In this document: in pieces, positions 6,008 to 13,276 of the stretch | How the letters are laid out: the number at the start of each line of letters is the position of its first letter | How positions within the stretch are numbered: the stretch's first letter is position 1 | Assembly: GCA_903933475.1 (NCBI GenBank) | Contig: CAIZKE010000346.1 | Location: 1 to 18,401, forward strand | From: an uncultured Alphaproteobacteria bacterium | GTDB lineage: Bacteria > Pseudomonadota > Alphaproteobacteria > Caulobacterales > Caulobacteraceae | Length of the DNA: 18,401 bases | Direction: 5' to 3' | Notes under the pieces: model-generated | Told to the model about the DNA's origin: nothing | Seen by the model: the letters and a program-made list of their open reading frames with translations, nothing else | Databases searched by the model: none | Position numbers and translations under genes: made by a program

Positions 6008-7546
6008 TTAGGATTTCTTGAAGGGGTTGAAGCCCGGCGGCAGGCCGCCGCCGAGTCCGGGGAGTTTCAGGCCGCCGGGTAGTCCGCCAGGCAGCTTGTC
6101 GGCCATTTTCGCCAGCGCCTCGAGCTGGGCCGCGTCGGGTGTGGGCACCTTGCCGCCACCGAGGGCCTTCAGGCGGTCGAGTCCGCCAGCGCCAGCGCCA
6201 CCGCCTCCGAGCATGCCGGCCATGCGTGCAAAGCCCTTGCCGCCGTCCCGGCTCATCATCTTGAAGGTGTCGGCCATCTGCCGGTGCTGCTTCAGAAGGC
6301 GGTTGACCTCGGCCACGTCGACCCCGGCCCCTGCGGCGATCCGCCGCTTGCGGGAGGCCTGAAGGATGTCGGGCTTGCGGCGCTCGGCCTTGGTCATGGA
6401 CGAGATGATCGCCGACTGGCGGTCGAGGCTCTTGTCCGAGACGTTGGCCTCGGCGATCTGCTTCTTGATCTTCTGGACCCCGGGCAGGAGGCCCATCAGA
6501 CCCTCCATGCCGCCCATGCGCTTCATCTGGGCCAGCTGGTCGGACATCATGTCGAGGTCGAACTGGCCCTTGGCCAGGCGACGGGCCATGGCCTCGGCCT
6601 TGGCGGTGTCGAGGTCCTGGGTGGCCTTTTCCACGAGGGCGACGATGTCCCCCTGGCCGAGGATGCGACCGGCCACCCGGGCGGCGTCAAAGACGTCGAG
6701 GCCGTCGACCTTCTCGGAGACGCCAAGGAACTTGATGGGCAGGCCGGTGACCGCCCGCATGGACAGGGCCGCACCGCCGCGTCCGTCGCCGTCCGCCCGG
6801 GTCAGGACCAGGCCGGTCAGGGGCAGGCGTTCATGGAAGGCCTGGGCCGTGCGCACGGCGTCCTGGCCGGTCAGGCTGTCGGCCACCAGCAGGGTCTCGG
6901 TTGGCGAGGCGATCTGCGCGATCTGCGCAGCCTCGGCCATCATCGGTTCGTCCAGCGTGGTGCGGCCGGCGGTGTCGAGGATCAGCACGTCATAGCCGCT
7001 GAGCCTGGCCGCCTGCATCGCGCGCCTGGCGATGTCGGTCGCCGACTGGCCTGGGACGATCGGCAGGGTGTCGACCCCGACCTGGGTCCCCAGCAGGGCC
7101 AGCTGCTCCATGGCGGCGGGACGGCGCGTGTCCAGCGAGGCCATCAGGACCTTCTGGCGGTCCATCCTTGTCAGGCGCAGCGCCAGCTTGGCCGAAGTGG
7201 TCGTCTTGCCCGAGCCCTGCAGGCCGGCCATCAGGATCACCGACGGCGGATTCAGGGCCAGCTTGAGCCCGACCGGCTCCTCGCCGCCGAGCATCTCGAC
7301 CAGGCCGTCGTAGACGATCTTGACCACCTGGTCGGCCGGCCGGATCGAGCGGATCACCGCCTCGCCCAGAGCGTCCTCGCGGGCCTTGCTGATGAAGTCC
7401 TTGACCACCGGCAGGGCGACGTCGGCCTCGAGCAGGGCGACGCGAACCTCGCGCAGCGCCTCGTCGATGTCCTTCTCACCCAGAACGCCCCGACCGGAGA
7501 GTCGGTCGAAGACGCTGCCAAGTCGTTCTGTAAGGCCGTCGAACAT
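6008..7546 (-). CDS. ffh: Signal recognition particle protein Ffh
   Basis: Ffh is the SRP54 GTPase that, with 4.5S RNA, delivers nascent inner-membrane proteins to FtsY. The 512-residue protein has the N domain from MFDGLTERLGSVFDRL, a G domain with P-loop GLQGSGKT (108-115), DTRRPAA (139-145), DTAGRT (191-196) and TRADGD (249-254), then the M domain (about 325-433) with Met-rich MSDQLAQMKRMGGMEGLMG and the RNA-binding SMTKAERRKPDILQASRKRRIA region. The C-terminus is Gly/Leu/Pro-rich. I chose the ATG at 7546 because Ffh begins MFDxL; an ATG at 7609 would run through a leader hairpin and add 21 unrelated residues. The ribosome binding site is weak. It heads the rpsP-rimM cluster. Confidence 0.97.
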   Translation of the reverse strand: MFDGLTERLGSVFDRLSGRGVLGEKDIDEALREVRVALLEADVALPVVKDFISKAREDALGEAVIRSIRPADQVVKIVYDGLVEMLGGEEPVGLKLALNPPSVILMAGLQGSGKTTTSAKLALRLTRMDRQKVLMASLDTRRPAAMEQLALLGTQVGVDTLPIVPGQSATDIARRAMQAARLSGYDVLILDTAGRTTLDEPMMAEAAQIAQIASPTETLLVADSLTGQDAVRTAQAFHERLPLTGLVLTRADGDGRGGAALSMRAVTGLPIKFLGVSEKVDGLDVFDAARVAGRILGQGDIVALVEKATQDLDTAKAEAMARRLAKGQFDLDMMSDQLAQMKRMGGMEGLMGLLPGVQKIKKQIAEANVSDKSLDRQSAIISSMTKAERRKPDILQASRKRRIAAGAGVDVAEVNRLLKQHRQMADTFKMMSRDGGKGFARMAGMLGGGGAGAGGLDRLKALGGGKVPTPDAAQLEALAKMADKLPGGLPGGLKLPGLGGGLPPGFNPFKKS

Positions 7547-7592
7547 GTCGTTCTGAACCGCTAACCCAAGTCGAAAGGCCAAACGCAATTCG

Positions 7593-7620
7593 CCCCCGTG
7601 GACGATCACGTCGACGGGGG
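7593..7620 (-). promoter_or_regulatory. Strong hairpin in the ffh leader
   Basis: CCCCCGT pairs with ACGGGGG, and inside that GACG pairs with CGTC around a TGAT loop, separated by one C-C mismatch. It sits 47 bases upstream of the ffh ATG and downstream of the candidate promoter, so it would be in the 5' untranslated RNA. No T tract follows on either strand. Role unknown: leader structure, pausing or RNA stability. Confidence 0.5.
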
Positions 7621-7707
7621 GCCTCGCCGCCCTCGTCCCACCCTGAAATCCGGTTGGGGGTCGTGGCGGTGGAGGGCGCTGAACTGCATCTGCGCCGGGA
7701 GGCGGGC

Positions 7708-7736
7708 CTTATGCGCGGAAAAGGCCGCGAAATCAA
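7708..7736 (-). promoter_or_regulatory. Candidate promoter of the ffh-rpsP-rimM operon
   Basis: Read on the minus strand there is TTGATT (7731-7736), 17 bases, then CATAAG (7708-7713), each four of six matches to sigma-70-type -35 and -10 hexamers with ideal spacing. Transcription would start near 7700 and give a leader of about 155 bases containing the hairpin at 7593-7620. It is the only such pair I found in the gap, and it is unconfirmed. Confidence 0.4.
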
Positions 7737-7745
7737 GCTCGGCTC

Positions 7746-7777
7746 GCGGGGACACGCACTGACGTTTGTGTCCCCGC
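7746..7777 (-). terminator. Hairpin terminator downstream of the M3 peptidase gene
   Basis: GCGGGGACAC, a 12-base loop, then GTGTCCCCGC: a perfect 10-bp inverted repeat beginning seven bases after the peptidase stop codon. There is no T tract, as is frequent in high-GC genomes. Its position between the peptidase gene and the ffh promoter favours a terminator role. Confidence 0.55.
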
Positions 7778-7783
7778 ATCCCG

Positions 7784-9958
7784 TCAGGAGACGGGGAAGC
7801 CCCGAACCTTCAGGAGCGCGGTCACGTCCGGGTCGCGACCCCGGAAGCGACGGTAGGCCTCGGCCCGGTCGGTGGCATTGCCCTCGGCCAGGATGATCGC
7901 CTTGTAGCGGCGGGCAATGTCCGGATTGAACACGTCGCCCGACTCCTCGAAGTAGGCCCAGGTGTCCGCGTCCATCACTTCCGACCAGAGGTAGGAATAG
8001 TAGCCAGCCGAGTAGGCGTCGGAGGTGAACAGGTGATTGAACTGCGGCAGGCGGTGCCGCATCACGATCTCCTTCGGCATCCCCAGCCGGGCCAGGCTCT
8101 CGCGTTCGAAGGCGTCGATGTTGGTCGGCGGCGTGGCCCGGGTGTGAAGGTCCATGTCGACCAGCGCCGAAGACAGGTAGCTGACCGTCGCGTAGCCCTG
8201 GTTGAAGGTCTGCGAGGCCTCGATCTTGTCGACCAAGGCCTGCGGCATCGGCTGGCCGGTTTCGACGTGCTTCATGAAGCCATCGAGGATTGGCCGGCTC
8301 AGCACCCAGTGCTCGTGAACCTGCGAGGGATACTCCACGTAGTCCCGTGGCGTGTTGCCCAGCGCCGGATAGGTCACCGTCGACGACAGGTAGTGCAGGG
8401 CGTGGCCGAACTCGTGGAACAGGGTCTCGGCGTCGTCCAGCGAGATCAGCAGCGGCTGGCCGGGCTCGGCCTTGGTGAAGTTGTTGTTGTTCGACGCCAG
8501 CACGTTCTGCGGCCCGTCGAAGGTCGAGTAGGCCCGGTAGGTGGTCATCCAGGCGCCTGACCGCTTGCCGGGGCGGGCGAAGTCGTCGGAATAGAACAGG
8601 CCGATGTGACGCCCGCTGGCCTTGTCCTTGACCTCGAAGACCTCGACGTCGGGGTGGAAGCCGGGGACCGTCCCGGCGGGCAGCCGAACGAAGTCGAAGC
8701 CGTACAGGCGCTCGGCCATGTAGAAGGCGCCGCGCTTGACGTTGTTCAGTTCGAAGTACGGTTTGATCTCGTTGGTATCGAGGTCGTACTTCACCTTCCG
8801 GACCTTCTCGGCGAAGTAGAGGTAGTCCCAGGGCTCGATGTCATGGCCGGCGATCTTGCGCATGTCGGCCACTTCCTCGGCGACGCGTGCCTTGGCCGGC
8901 GCCCAGACGCGGTTCATCAGGTCCATCGCCTTGGCCGGGGTCTTGGCCATCGTGTCCTGCATCCGCCAGTCGGCGTGATGGGCAAAGCCCAGCAGCTTCG
9001 CGCGCTCGGCCCGCAGCTTCACGATCTCGGCGATGGTCGCGTTGGTGTCGTTGGCATCGCCGTTGTCGCCACGGCCGACGAACTTGCGCCAGACCTTCTC
9101 GCGCAGACCGCGATCATCGGCGAAGGTCAGGAAGGGATCGACGCTGGAGCGGGTGTTGACGATCACCCAGCCCTGGATCCCGCGGGACCGTGCAGCGGCA
9201 GCCGCCGCCGCCCTGTTGGACGCGGGCATGCCGGCCGTACCGGCTTCGCTGGAGATCACGGTCCAGGTCTTTTCGTCGCCGACGACCTTCTGGCCAAAGC
9301 TTGTGAAGACGTTGGACAGGGCGGTGTTGATGCGGCCCAGTTCGGCCTTGCCGGCGGCGTCGAGCGCCGCGCCGTTGCGCACGAAGCTGTCGCGGCTGCG
9401 GGTCGCCACGCGGGTCTGCTCGGCGGTCAGGCCGGCAGCGGCGGCACCGTCAGCGACCGCCTTGACGCGCTTGAACAGGGCTTCGTTGAAGGTGATCTCG
9501 TCACCGGCGGCCGACAGCAGCGGCGACACCTCGGTGTCCACGGTATTGTAGTCGTCCGAGCCGATATTCTGGGTCATCACGCCGAACAGAGACAGGGCGC
9601 GGTCCAGCGGCTCGCCGGCCATCTGCATCGGCACCAGGGTATTGGCGAAGGTCGCGGGCTCGGGATTGTTCGCGATCGCCAGGACCTCGGCGCGCTGCAG
9701 GTCGATGCCCTCCAGGATAGCTTGGCGCAGCTTGGTGGCGCTCACCTTGTCCCAGGGTGGCACGCCGCCGTAGGGGCCGGTCCACTTCTGCAGCAATTCT
9801 GCCTTCGGGGTCTGGCTCGGCAGGACCGCGCGGGCGACTGCGGCGTCCCCGGCCAGGGTGGTGGCGGGAACTCCGCCCCCGACCAGACGGCCTGTCGAGG
9901 CGCAGCCGGTGACGGCCAAGAGGCTTGCGCCCCCGGTAAGGACATGGCGTCGATGCAT
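7784..9958 (-). CDS. dcp: M3-family peptidyl-dipeptidase (Dcp-like), predicted Tat-exported lipoprotein
   Basis: This family of zinc metallopeptidases removes C-terminal dipeptides from peptides. The 724-residue protein has the M3 catalytic core LDDAETLFHEFGHALHYLSS, with the HEFGH zinc motif at 515-519 and the third ligand Glu542 in YVEYPSQ, and the conserved AGYYSYLWSEVMDADTWA further on. I start it at the ATG at 9958, which has GGAG five bases upstream. The protein then begins MHRRHVLTGGASLLAVTGC: twin arginines at 3-4, a short hydrophobic stretch and a lipobox ending at Cys19, so export and lipidation are likely. In-frame ATGs at 9985 and 10006 would bury that signal. It is divergent from murI, 123 bases away. 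Confidence 0.92.
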   Translation of the reverse strand: MHRRHVLTGGASLLAVTGCASTGRLVGGGVPATTLAGDAAVARAVLPSQTPKAELLQKWTGPYGGVPPWDKVSATKLRQAILEGIDLQRAEVLAIANNPEPATFANTLVPMQMAGEPLDRALSLFGVMTQNIGSDDYNTVDTEVSPLLSAAGDEITFNEALFKRVKAVADGAAAAGLTAEQTRVATRSRDSFVRNGAALDAAGKAELGRINTALSNVFTSFGQKVVGDEKTWTVISSEAGTAGMPASNRAAAAAAARSRGIQGWVIVNTRSSVDPFLTFADDRGLREKVWRKFVGRGDNGDANDTNATIAEIVKLRAERAKLLGFAHHADWRMQDTMAKTPAKAMDLMNRVWAPAKARVAEEVADMRKIAGHDIEPWDYLYFAEKVRKVKYDLDTNEIKPYFELNNVKRGAFYMAERLYGFDFVRLPAGTVPGFHPDVEVFEVKDKASGRHIGLFYSDDFARPGKRSGAWMTTYRAYSTFDGPQNVLASNNNNFTKAEPGQPLLISLDDAETLFHEFGHALHYLSSTVTYPALGNTPRDYVEYPSQVHEHWVLSRPILDGFMKHVETGQPMPQALVDKIEASQTFNQGYATVSYLSSALVDMDLHTRATPPTNIDAFERESLARLGMPKEIVMRHRLPQFNHLFTSDAYSAGYYSYLWSEVMDADTWAYFEESGDVFNPDIARRYKAIILAEGNATDRAEAYRRFRGRDPDVTALLKVRGFPVS

Positions 9959-10081
9959 GATCGCTCCGTGGTCAGAAAATGTCATGGTGATCCATCTTGG
10001 GCGCATTCCCGGTAATCGTCACATGAACGGACTGTAATGCACCGCATGGACGCCTAGCGGGCAGAGCGCTAAAGCCAGTTC

Positions 10082-10933
10082 ATGTCCATTGGCGTCTTCG
10101 ATTCTGGTGTCGGCGGCCTGTCCGTGCACCGCGCGCTCGTCGAGCGGTTTCCCGCCGTCGACTTCGTCTATCTCGCCGATCAGGCCAATGCGCCCTACGG
10201 CGGCCGCCCGGGCGAGGAGATCGTCGATCTCACCAGGGCTGGCTGCATCCGGCTGTTCGATGAAGGTGCCAGCCTTGTCGTTCTGGCCTGCAACACGGCT
10301 TCGGCCATCGCCCTGCGCCGGCTGCAGCAGACCTGGCTGCCGGGATACCGTCGCGAGACGGGCCGCGCCCTGAACGTGCTGGGGATCATTGTCCCAACCA
10401 TCGAGGCGGCCACCGGCTTGCCCTGGGAGCACGAGGCCGACCGCCGCGGCGAACAGGTGACCAAGGTCGATGTTCTCGGCGTCTTTTCCACCCCAGGTAC
10501 CGCCAGCAGTCGCGTGTTCGAGATCGAGATCGACAAGCGCAAACAGGACCTCGCCGTCTTCTCCGAACCCTGTCCGAACCTGGCGCGGATGATCGAGGAG
10601 GGTGCCGGGCAGGCGGTGCTGGCGACGGAGATTGCGGGCCACGTCGACGCCCTGCGCCGCCGTATCGGCCGTCACCCTGACCGGGCCGTGCTCGGCTGCA
10701 CCCACTACGAGATCGTTGCCGACCTGTTTCGCGCCGCCCTGCCGCCCGGCACGCCGCTGATCCACCAGCCGGATGCCACCGCCGATGCGCTGGGTCGCTA
10801 CCTGGAGCGGCACCCGGAGTACGGCGCCGGCGGAACCGGCCAGCGCCGTTTCCTCACCACCGGAACGCCCGGCCCGCAGAACGCCCTCGCCGCCGGGTTC
10901 TGGGGCGGCCCCCTGCGCTTCGACCCGGCTTGA
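10082..10933 (+). CDS. murI: Glutamate racemase MurI
   Basis: MurI converts L-glutamate to the D-glutamate used in peptidoglycan stem peptides. The 283-residue protein has MSIGVFDSGVGGLSV with Asp7/Ser8, YLADQANAPYG at 30-40, and the two catalytic cysteines Cys70 (LACNTAS) and Cys206 (LGCTHYE), spaced as expected. The insert around 110-150 (LPWEHEADRRGEQVTKVDVLG) is longer than in compact MurI proteins. The ATG lacks a strong ribosome binding site. It shares a 123-base divergent region with the peptidase gene and precedes the GST gene by 58 bases. Confidence 0.95.
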   Translation: MSIGVFDSGVGGLSVHRALVERFPAVDFVYLADQANAPYGGRPGEEIVDLTRAGCIRLFDEGASLVVLACNTASAIALRRLQQTWLPGYRRETGRALNVLGIIVPTIEAATGLPWEHEADRRGEQVTKVDVLGVFSTPGTASSRVFEIEIDKRKQDLAVFSEPCPNLARMIEEGAGQAVLATEIAGHVDALRRRIGRHPDRAVLGCTHYEIVADLFRAALPPGTPLIHQPDATADALGRYLERHPEYGAGGTGQRRFLTTGTPGPQNALAAGFWGGPLRFDPA

Positions 10934-10991
10934 GGCGCGGGACTGTTTTTTGCCGCTACCCTAAGGCCGGCTGGCGCGGCAAGATGTCCCC

Positions 10992-11606
10992 ATGAAGCTG
11001 CTGCTCTCCCCCGCCTCGCCCTATGCCCGCAAGGTCTGGCTGGCCGCCGCCGAACTCGGCCTCGAAGGCCGGATCGAGGCGACGAACGCGTCCGCCTCGC
11101 CGGTCGCCGACACGCCCGAGCTCTCGGCCCTGAACCCCCTTGGCAAGATCCCGGTCCTGATCACGGATGAGGGTGACGCCCTCTTCGACAGCCGGGTGAT
11201 CGCCGACTACCTCGACAGCCTCACCCCCCGGCGGCTGTGCCCTGCCAGCGGCGAGGCCCGCTGGCGGGTCCAGACTCTCCACGCTGCTGCAGATGGCCTG
11301 CTCGATGCGGCCTTGCTCGCCCGGTACGAGGAGGCACTTCGGCCCGAACCCCTGCGCTGGGCCGACTGGCGGCGGGGACAGGGCGAAAAGATCCGCCGGG
11401 TCCTCGACATGCTGGAGGGCGTAGATCTCCGCCCCGGCGATGACGCCCGGATCTGCGACATCGCCGTTGCCTGTGCCCTTGGCTACCTTGATTTCCGCTT
11501 TGCCGCCGAACCCTGGCGCCCCGGCCGGCCAGGCCTGACCGCCTTCTTCGACGCCTTCACCCTCCGCCCGGCCTGGGCCCAGAGCGATCCGGCGCGCGCC
11601 AGGTGA
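10992..11606 (+). CDS. Glutathione S-transferase family protein
   Basis: The 204-residue protein has a GST-like layout. The N-terminal thioredoxin-like domain (about 1-78) opens with MKLLLSPASPYARKVWLAA, where Ser7/Ser10 are in the usual catalytic-Ser region, followed by LNPLGKIPVLITDEG (cis-Pro loop) and DSRVIADYLD (glutathione gamma-glutamyl site). A helical C-terminal domain follows (about 85-200), with DDARICDIAVACALGYLDFR carrying the conserved buried Asp. Substrate cannot be inferred. Its TGA stop overlaps the GTG start of the next gene (GTGA), so the two are co-translated. Confidence 0.88.
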   Translation: MKLLLSPASPYARKVWLAAAELGLEGRIEATNASASPVADTPELSALNPLGKIPVLITDEGDALFDSRVIADYLDSLTPRRLCPASGEARWRVQTLHAAADGLLDAALLARYEEALRPEPLRWADWRRGQGEKIRRVLDMLEGVDLRPGDDARICDIAVACALGYLDFRFAAEPWRPGRPGLTAFFDAFTLRPAWAQSDPARAR

Positions 11607-12031
11607 CCGGGCCGCCGCCGTCTTTCTCCGGGCGGGATGCCCTGGCCGCCCGCTTCCTCAGCGGCGGGGGCCGGCTGGGCCGCCGGGACTTCCTGGTCTC
11701 GGCCCTGGTCCTCCTGGCCATCGCCGTCGTCTACGATGCCGTGTCCGCCGGCCCCCTGCAGTGGATCACCGGCTGGCTGGTCTGGCCGCTCCTGGTCTGG
11801 GTCGCGGCCTGCCTCCTGGCCCGGCGCCTGCATGACCGCGGACGGAACGGCTGGTTCGCCGCCCTGGTCCTGGCCGCCCTTGTCGCCGTTTGGCCCCAGC
11901 CCTCGGGGTTCCTCGACTTTCCCTTCGTCCTGGTCCTGATCTGGGCGGTCGTGGAATTGGGCGTGCTCTCCGGCGAGACCGGGGTGAACCGCTATGGGCC
12001 TCCGCCAGCCGGGGGTTCGACCCTCGTCTAG
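11603..12031 (+). CDS. DUF805 family inner-membrane protein
   Basis: The 142-residue protein has the DUF805 signature: GRLGRRDFLVSALVLLAIAVV near the N-terminus, ARRLHDRGRNGWF in the middle and a C-terminal GETGVNRYGPPP. Three or four hydrophobic segments (about 30-46, 55-70, 85-100, 105-120) predict an integral membrane protein; the function of the family is not known. It starts with GTG, four bases overlapping the GST stop; no other in-frame start fits the family N-terminus better. Its TAG stop and the stop of the convergent lipB share the palindrome CTAG. Confidence 0.88.
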   Translation: MTGPPPSFSGRDALAARFLSGGGRLGRRDFLVSALVLLAIAVVYDAVSAGPLQWITGWLVWPLLVWVAACLLARRLHDRGRNGWFAALVLAALVAVWPQPSGFLDFPFVLVLIWAVVELGVLSGETGVNRYGPPPAGGSTLV

Positions 12032-12741
12032 ACCGGCGGTTCCGCTGGCGTCACCGGCCCGAACACCCCGGTGAAGGCGGAGCGCAGGGCGTCGTCCGCG
12101 TCCTCCAGGCTGCAGGTCAGGCCCAGGTCCGCAAGGCTGGTCACCCCGTGGGCGGTCTGGCCGCAGGGCACGATGCCACTGAAGTGGGAAAGGTCCGGTT
12201 CGACGTTCAGCGAAATCCCGTGGAAGGAGACCCAGCGCCGGACCTTGACGCCGATGGCGGCGATCTTGTCCTCCCGCGCCGGCACCCCGGGGCTGTGTCG
12301 CTCGATCCAGACGCCCACCCGGCCCTCGCGGACCACGCCGTCGACGGCGAACCGGGCCAGGGCGGCGAGGATCCAGGCCTCGAGGGCCTGCACGTAGGCG
12401 CGGATGTCCTTCTGGCGTGCCGACAGGTCGAGCATGACATAGGCCACCCGCTGGCCGGGGCCGTGGTAGGTGTACTGCCCGCCCCGGGGGCTACGGAAGA
12501 CGGGGAACCGCTCGGCATCGAGGAGGTCGGCCTCCCGCGCCGAGACCCCGGCGGTATAGAGGGGCGGGTGCTCCAGCAGCCAGACCAGTTCTGAGGCTTC
12601 GCCGCGGGCGATGGCCTCGGCCCGGGCCTCCATGGCCGCCGCCGCCTCGGGATAGGGCGTCAGCCCGGGCGAGACGGCCCAGCCGCAGGCGGCGCCGTCC
12701 ATACGCCGGAAGTCCGGCCTGTTTAACGTCCGGTCAATCAT
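12028..12741 (-). CDS. lipB: Octanoyl-ACP:protein octanoyltransferase LipB
   Basis: LipB moves octanoyl groups from acyl carrier protein to lipoyl domains of 2-oxoacid dehydrogenases and the glycine cleavage H protein, where LipA adds sulphur. The 237-residue protein shows WLLEHPPLYTAG (54-65), RGGQYTYHGPGQ (86-97), and the catalytic pair Lys159 (EDKIAAIG) and Cys193 (GIVPCG), with VRRWVSFHGISLNV between them. The start at 12741 gives a normal-length N-terminus. It converges on the DUF805 gene with shared CTAG stop codons, and its promoter region is shared with the divergent fliN-like gene. Confidence 0.96.
   Translation of the reverse strand: MIDRTLNRPDFRRMDGAACGWAVSPGLTPYPEAAAAMEARAEAIARGEASELVWLLEHPPLYTAGVSAREADLLDAERFPVFRSPRGGQYTYHGPGQRVAYVMLDLSARQKDIRAYVQALEAWILAALARFAVDGVVREGRVGVWIERHSPGVPAREDKIAAIGVKVRRWVSFHGISLNVEPDLSHFSGIVPCGQTAHGVTSLADLGLTCSLEDADDALRSAFTGVFGPVTPAEPPV
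12723..12737. promoter_or_regulatory. CtrA-like box near the lipB/fliN-like divergent promoter
   Basis: TTAA, seven bases, TCAA (minus strand TTGA-N7-TTAA): seven of eight matches to the TTAA-N7-TTAA site bound by the cell-cycle regulator CtrA in Caulobacter-type bacteria. It overlaps the first codons of lipB and lies about 85 bases upstream of the fliN-like start, where it could overlap a -35 region. A single near-match is weak evidence; the flagellar context raises it. Confidence 0.3.
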
Positions 12742-12742
12742 G

Positions 12743-12790
12743 TTGCGCGCAATCTGTTCGCGGTTGAGTCGCCGCGCAAGCTTTGCGCGG
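12743..12790. promoter_or_regulatory. Clustered TTGCGCG palindromes in the lipB/fliN-like divergent promoter
   Basis: TTGCGCGCAA (12743-12752) is a perfect 10-base palindrome. Twenty bases on, CCGCGCAA-GCT-TTGCGCGG (12772-12790) is a perfect 8-bp inverted repeat built on the same TTGCGCG word. A GANTC (CcrM-type methylation) site, GAGTC, lies between them at 12766-12770. The arrangement is suggestive of a dimeric regulator binding twice in the 80-base divergent region, or of an RNA hairpin in the fliN-like leader. Confidence 0.35.
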
Positions 12791-12821
12791 ACCGGTTTGC
12801 GTTCTTGGAAGGTGACCCGCC

Positions 12822-13076
12822 TTGGGCCAGATCAACTCCGTCAACGTCGAAATCTCGGTGCTCCTTGGCCGGTCTATCCTGCCCATGGCCCAATTGCTCC
12901 GGATGGGCCGCGGTGCCGTCATCCCCCTGGACGCCACGGTCAATGACGAGGTCTGGATCCTCGCCAACAACCATCCCGTGGCCCGTGGCGAGATCCAGGT
13001 CAATGATGACCGAATCGCCATCACGGTGACGCGGGCGGCGGACATCTACGACTTCATGGCGGGCTCCAGTTCCTGA
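12822..13076 (+). CDS. Short FliN-like protein (SpoA/flagellar motor switch C-terminal domain)
   Basis: FliN forms the lower C-ring of the flagellar motor and binds CheY-P. The 84-residue product consists of essentially one SpoA domain: SVNVEISVLLGRSILPMAQLL, then GAVIPLDATVNDEVWILANN and VARGEIQVNDDRIAITVT, matching the order seen in FliN (V/L-GR, LL-xx-G-x-V-x-L-D, G-E-V/I). It lacks the N-terminal extension of ordinary FliN (usually over 100 residues). The start is TTG: an in-frame TGA at 12813-12815 excludes longer forms, and GGAAGG lies 9 bases before the TTG. The next Met is inside the domain. No other flagellar gene is adjacent, so it may be the genuine FliN, a paralogue, or a divergent SpoA protein. 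Confidence 0.85.
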   Translation: MGQINSVNVEISVLLGRSILPMAQLLRMGRGAVIPLDATVNDEVWILANNHPVARGEIQVNDDRIAITVTRAADIYDFMAGSSS

Positions 13077-13086
13077 TCGCGCTTCA

Positions 13087-13104
13087 CAAAGCCGTCCGGC
13101 TTTG
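13087..13104 (+). terminator. Hairpin downstream of the fliN-like gene
   Basis: CAAAGCC, a GTCC loop, then GGCTTTG: a perfect 7-bp stem ten bases after the stop codon, with no T tract. It separates the fliN-like gene from the tRNA and is a plausible terminator. Confidence 0.45.
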
Positions 13105-13126
13105 GTAGGCCCCCCGCTCACCACGC

Positions 13127-13211
13127 GCGGTCGTGGCGGAATTGGTAGACGCGCAGCGTTGAGGTCGCTGTGGGGCAACCCGTGGAAGTTCGAGTCTTCT
13201 CGACCGCACCA
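13127..13211 (+). tRNA. tRNA-Leu (anticodon GAG)
   Basis: All elements of a class II tRNA can be folded by eye. The acceptor stem is GCGGTCG (13127-13133) with CGACCGC (13201-13207). The D-arm contains TGGCGGAATTGGTAGACGC. The anticodon stem CAGCG/CGCTG encloses TTGAGGT with anticodon GAG at 13161-13163. A long variable arm (TGGGGCAACCCGTGG region) typical of leucine tRNAs follows, and the T-arm loop is TTCGAGT. The discriminator A and CCA end (13208-13211) are encoded in the DNA. It reads CUC and CUU codons. No attachment-site duplication or integrase is seen near its 3' end. Confidence 0.96.
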
Positions 13212-13276
13212 GTGAGTCAAAGGGTCCGGGGACAAGGTCCAGTCTGAAACGCATAGCGCCGGGAGGGCAGGTCCGC

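Noticed and set aside
4897..6021. Plus-strand open frame with pentapeptide-like repeats (LNGDLSRGL pattern)
   Set aside because: It is antisense to rimM and rpsP; the repeat is the mirror of the S16 tail codons, and the real genes are on the minus strand.
6284..7564. Long plus-strand open frame opposite ffh
   Set aside because: High-GC antisense shadow of a clearly recognised gene, with His/Gln/Gly/Leu-biased composition and no family motif.
7547..7609. Longer Ffh start at 7609
   Set aside because: The extra 21 residues would pass through the leader hairpin and do not resemble Ffh, whose family N-terminus begins at the ATG at 7546.
8606..10015. Long plus-strand open frame opposite the M3 peptidase
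   Set aside because: Antisense shadow; the peptidase has its zinc motif and signal sequence on the minus strand.
10921..10951. T6 run after murI as an intrinsic terminator
   Set aside because: Only a 4-bp stem can be drawn before the T run and it spans the stop codon, so it is too weak to call.
13127..13276. tRNA-Leu as an integration site for a mobile element
   Set aside because: No duplicated tRNA 3' end, integrase or foreign-looking composition follows; mgtE begins 65 bases later.
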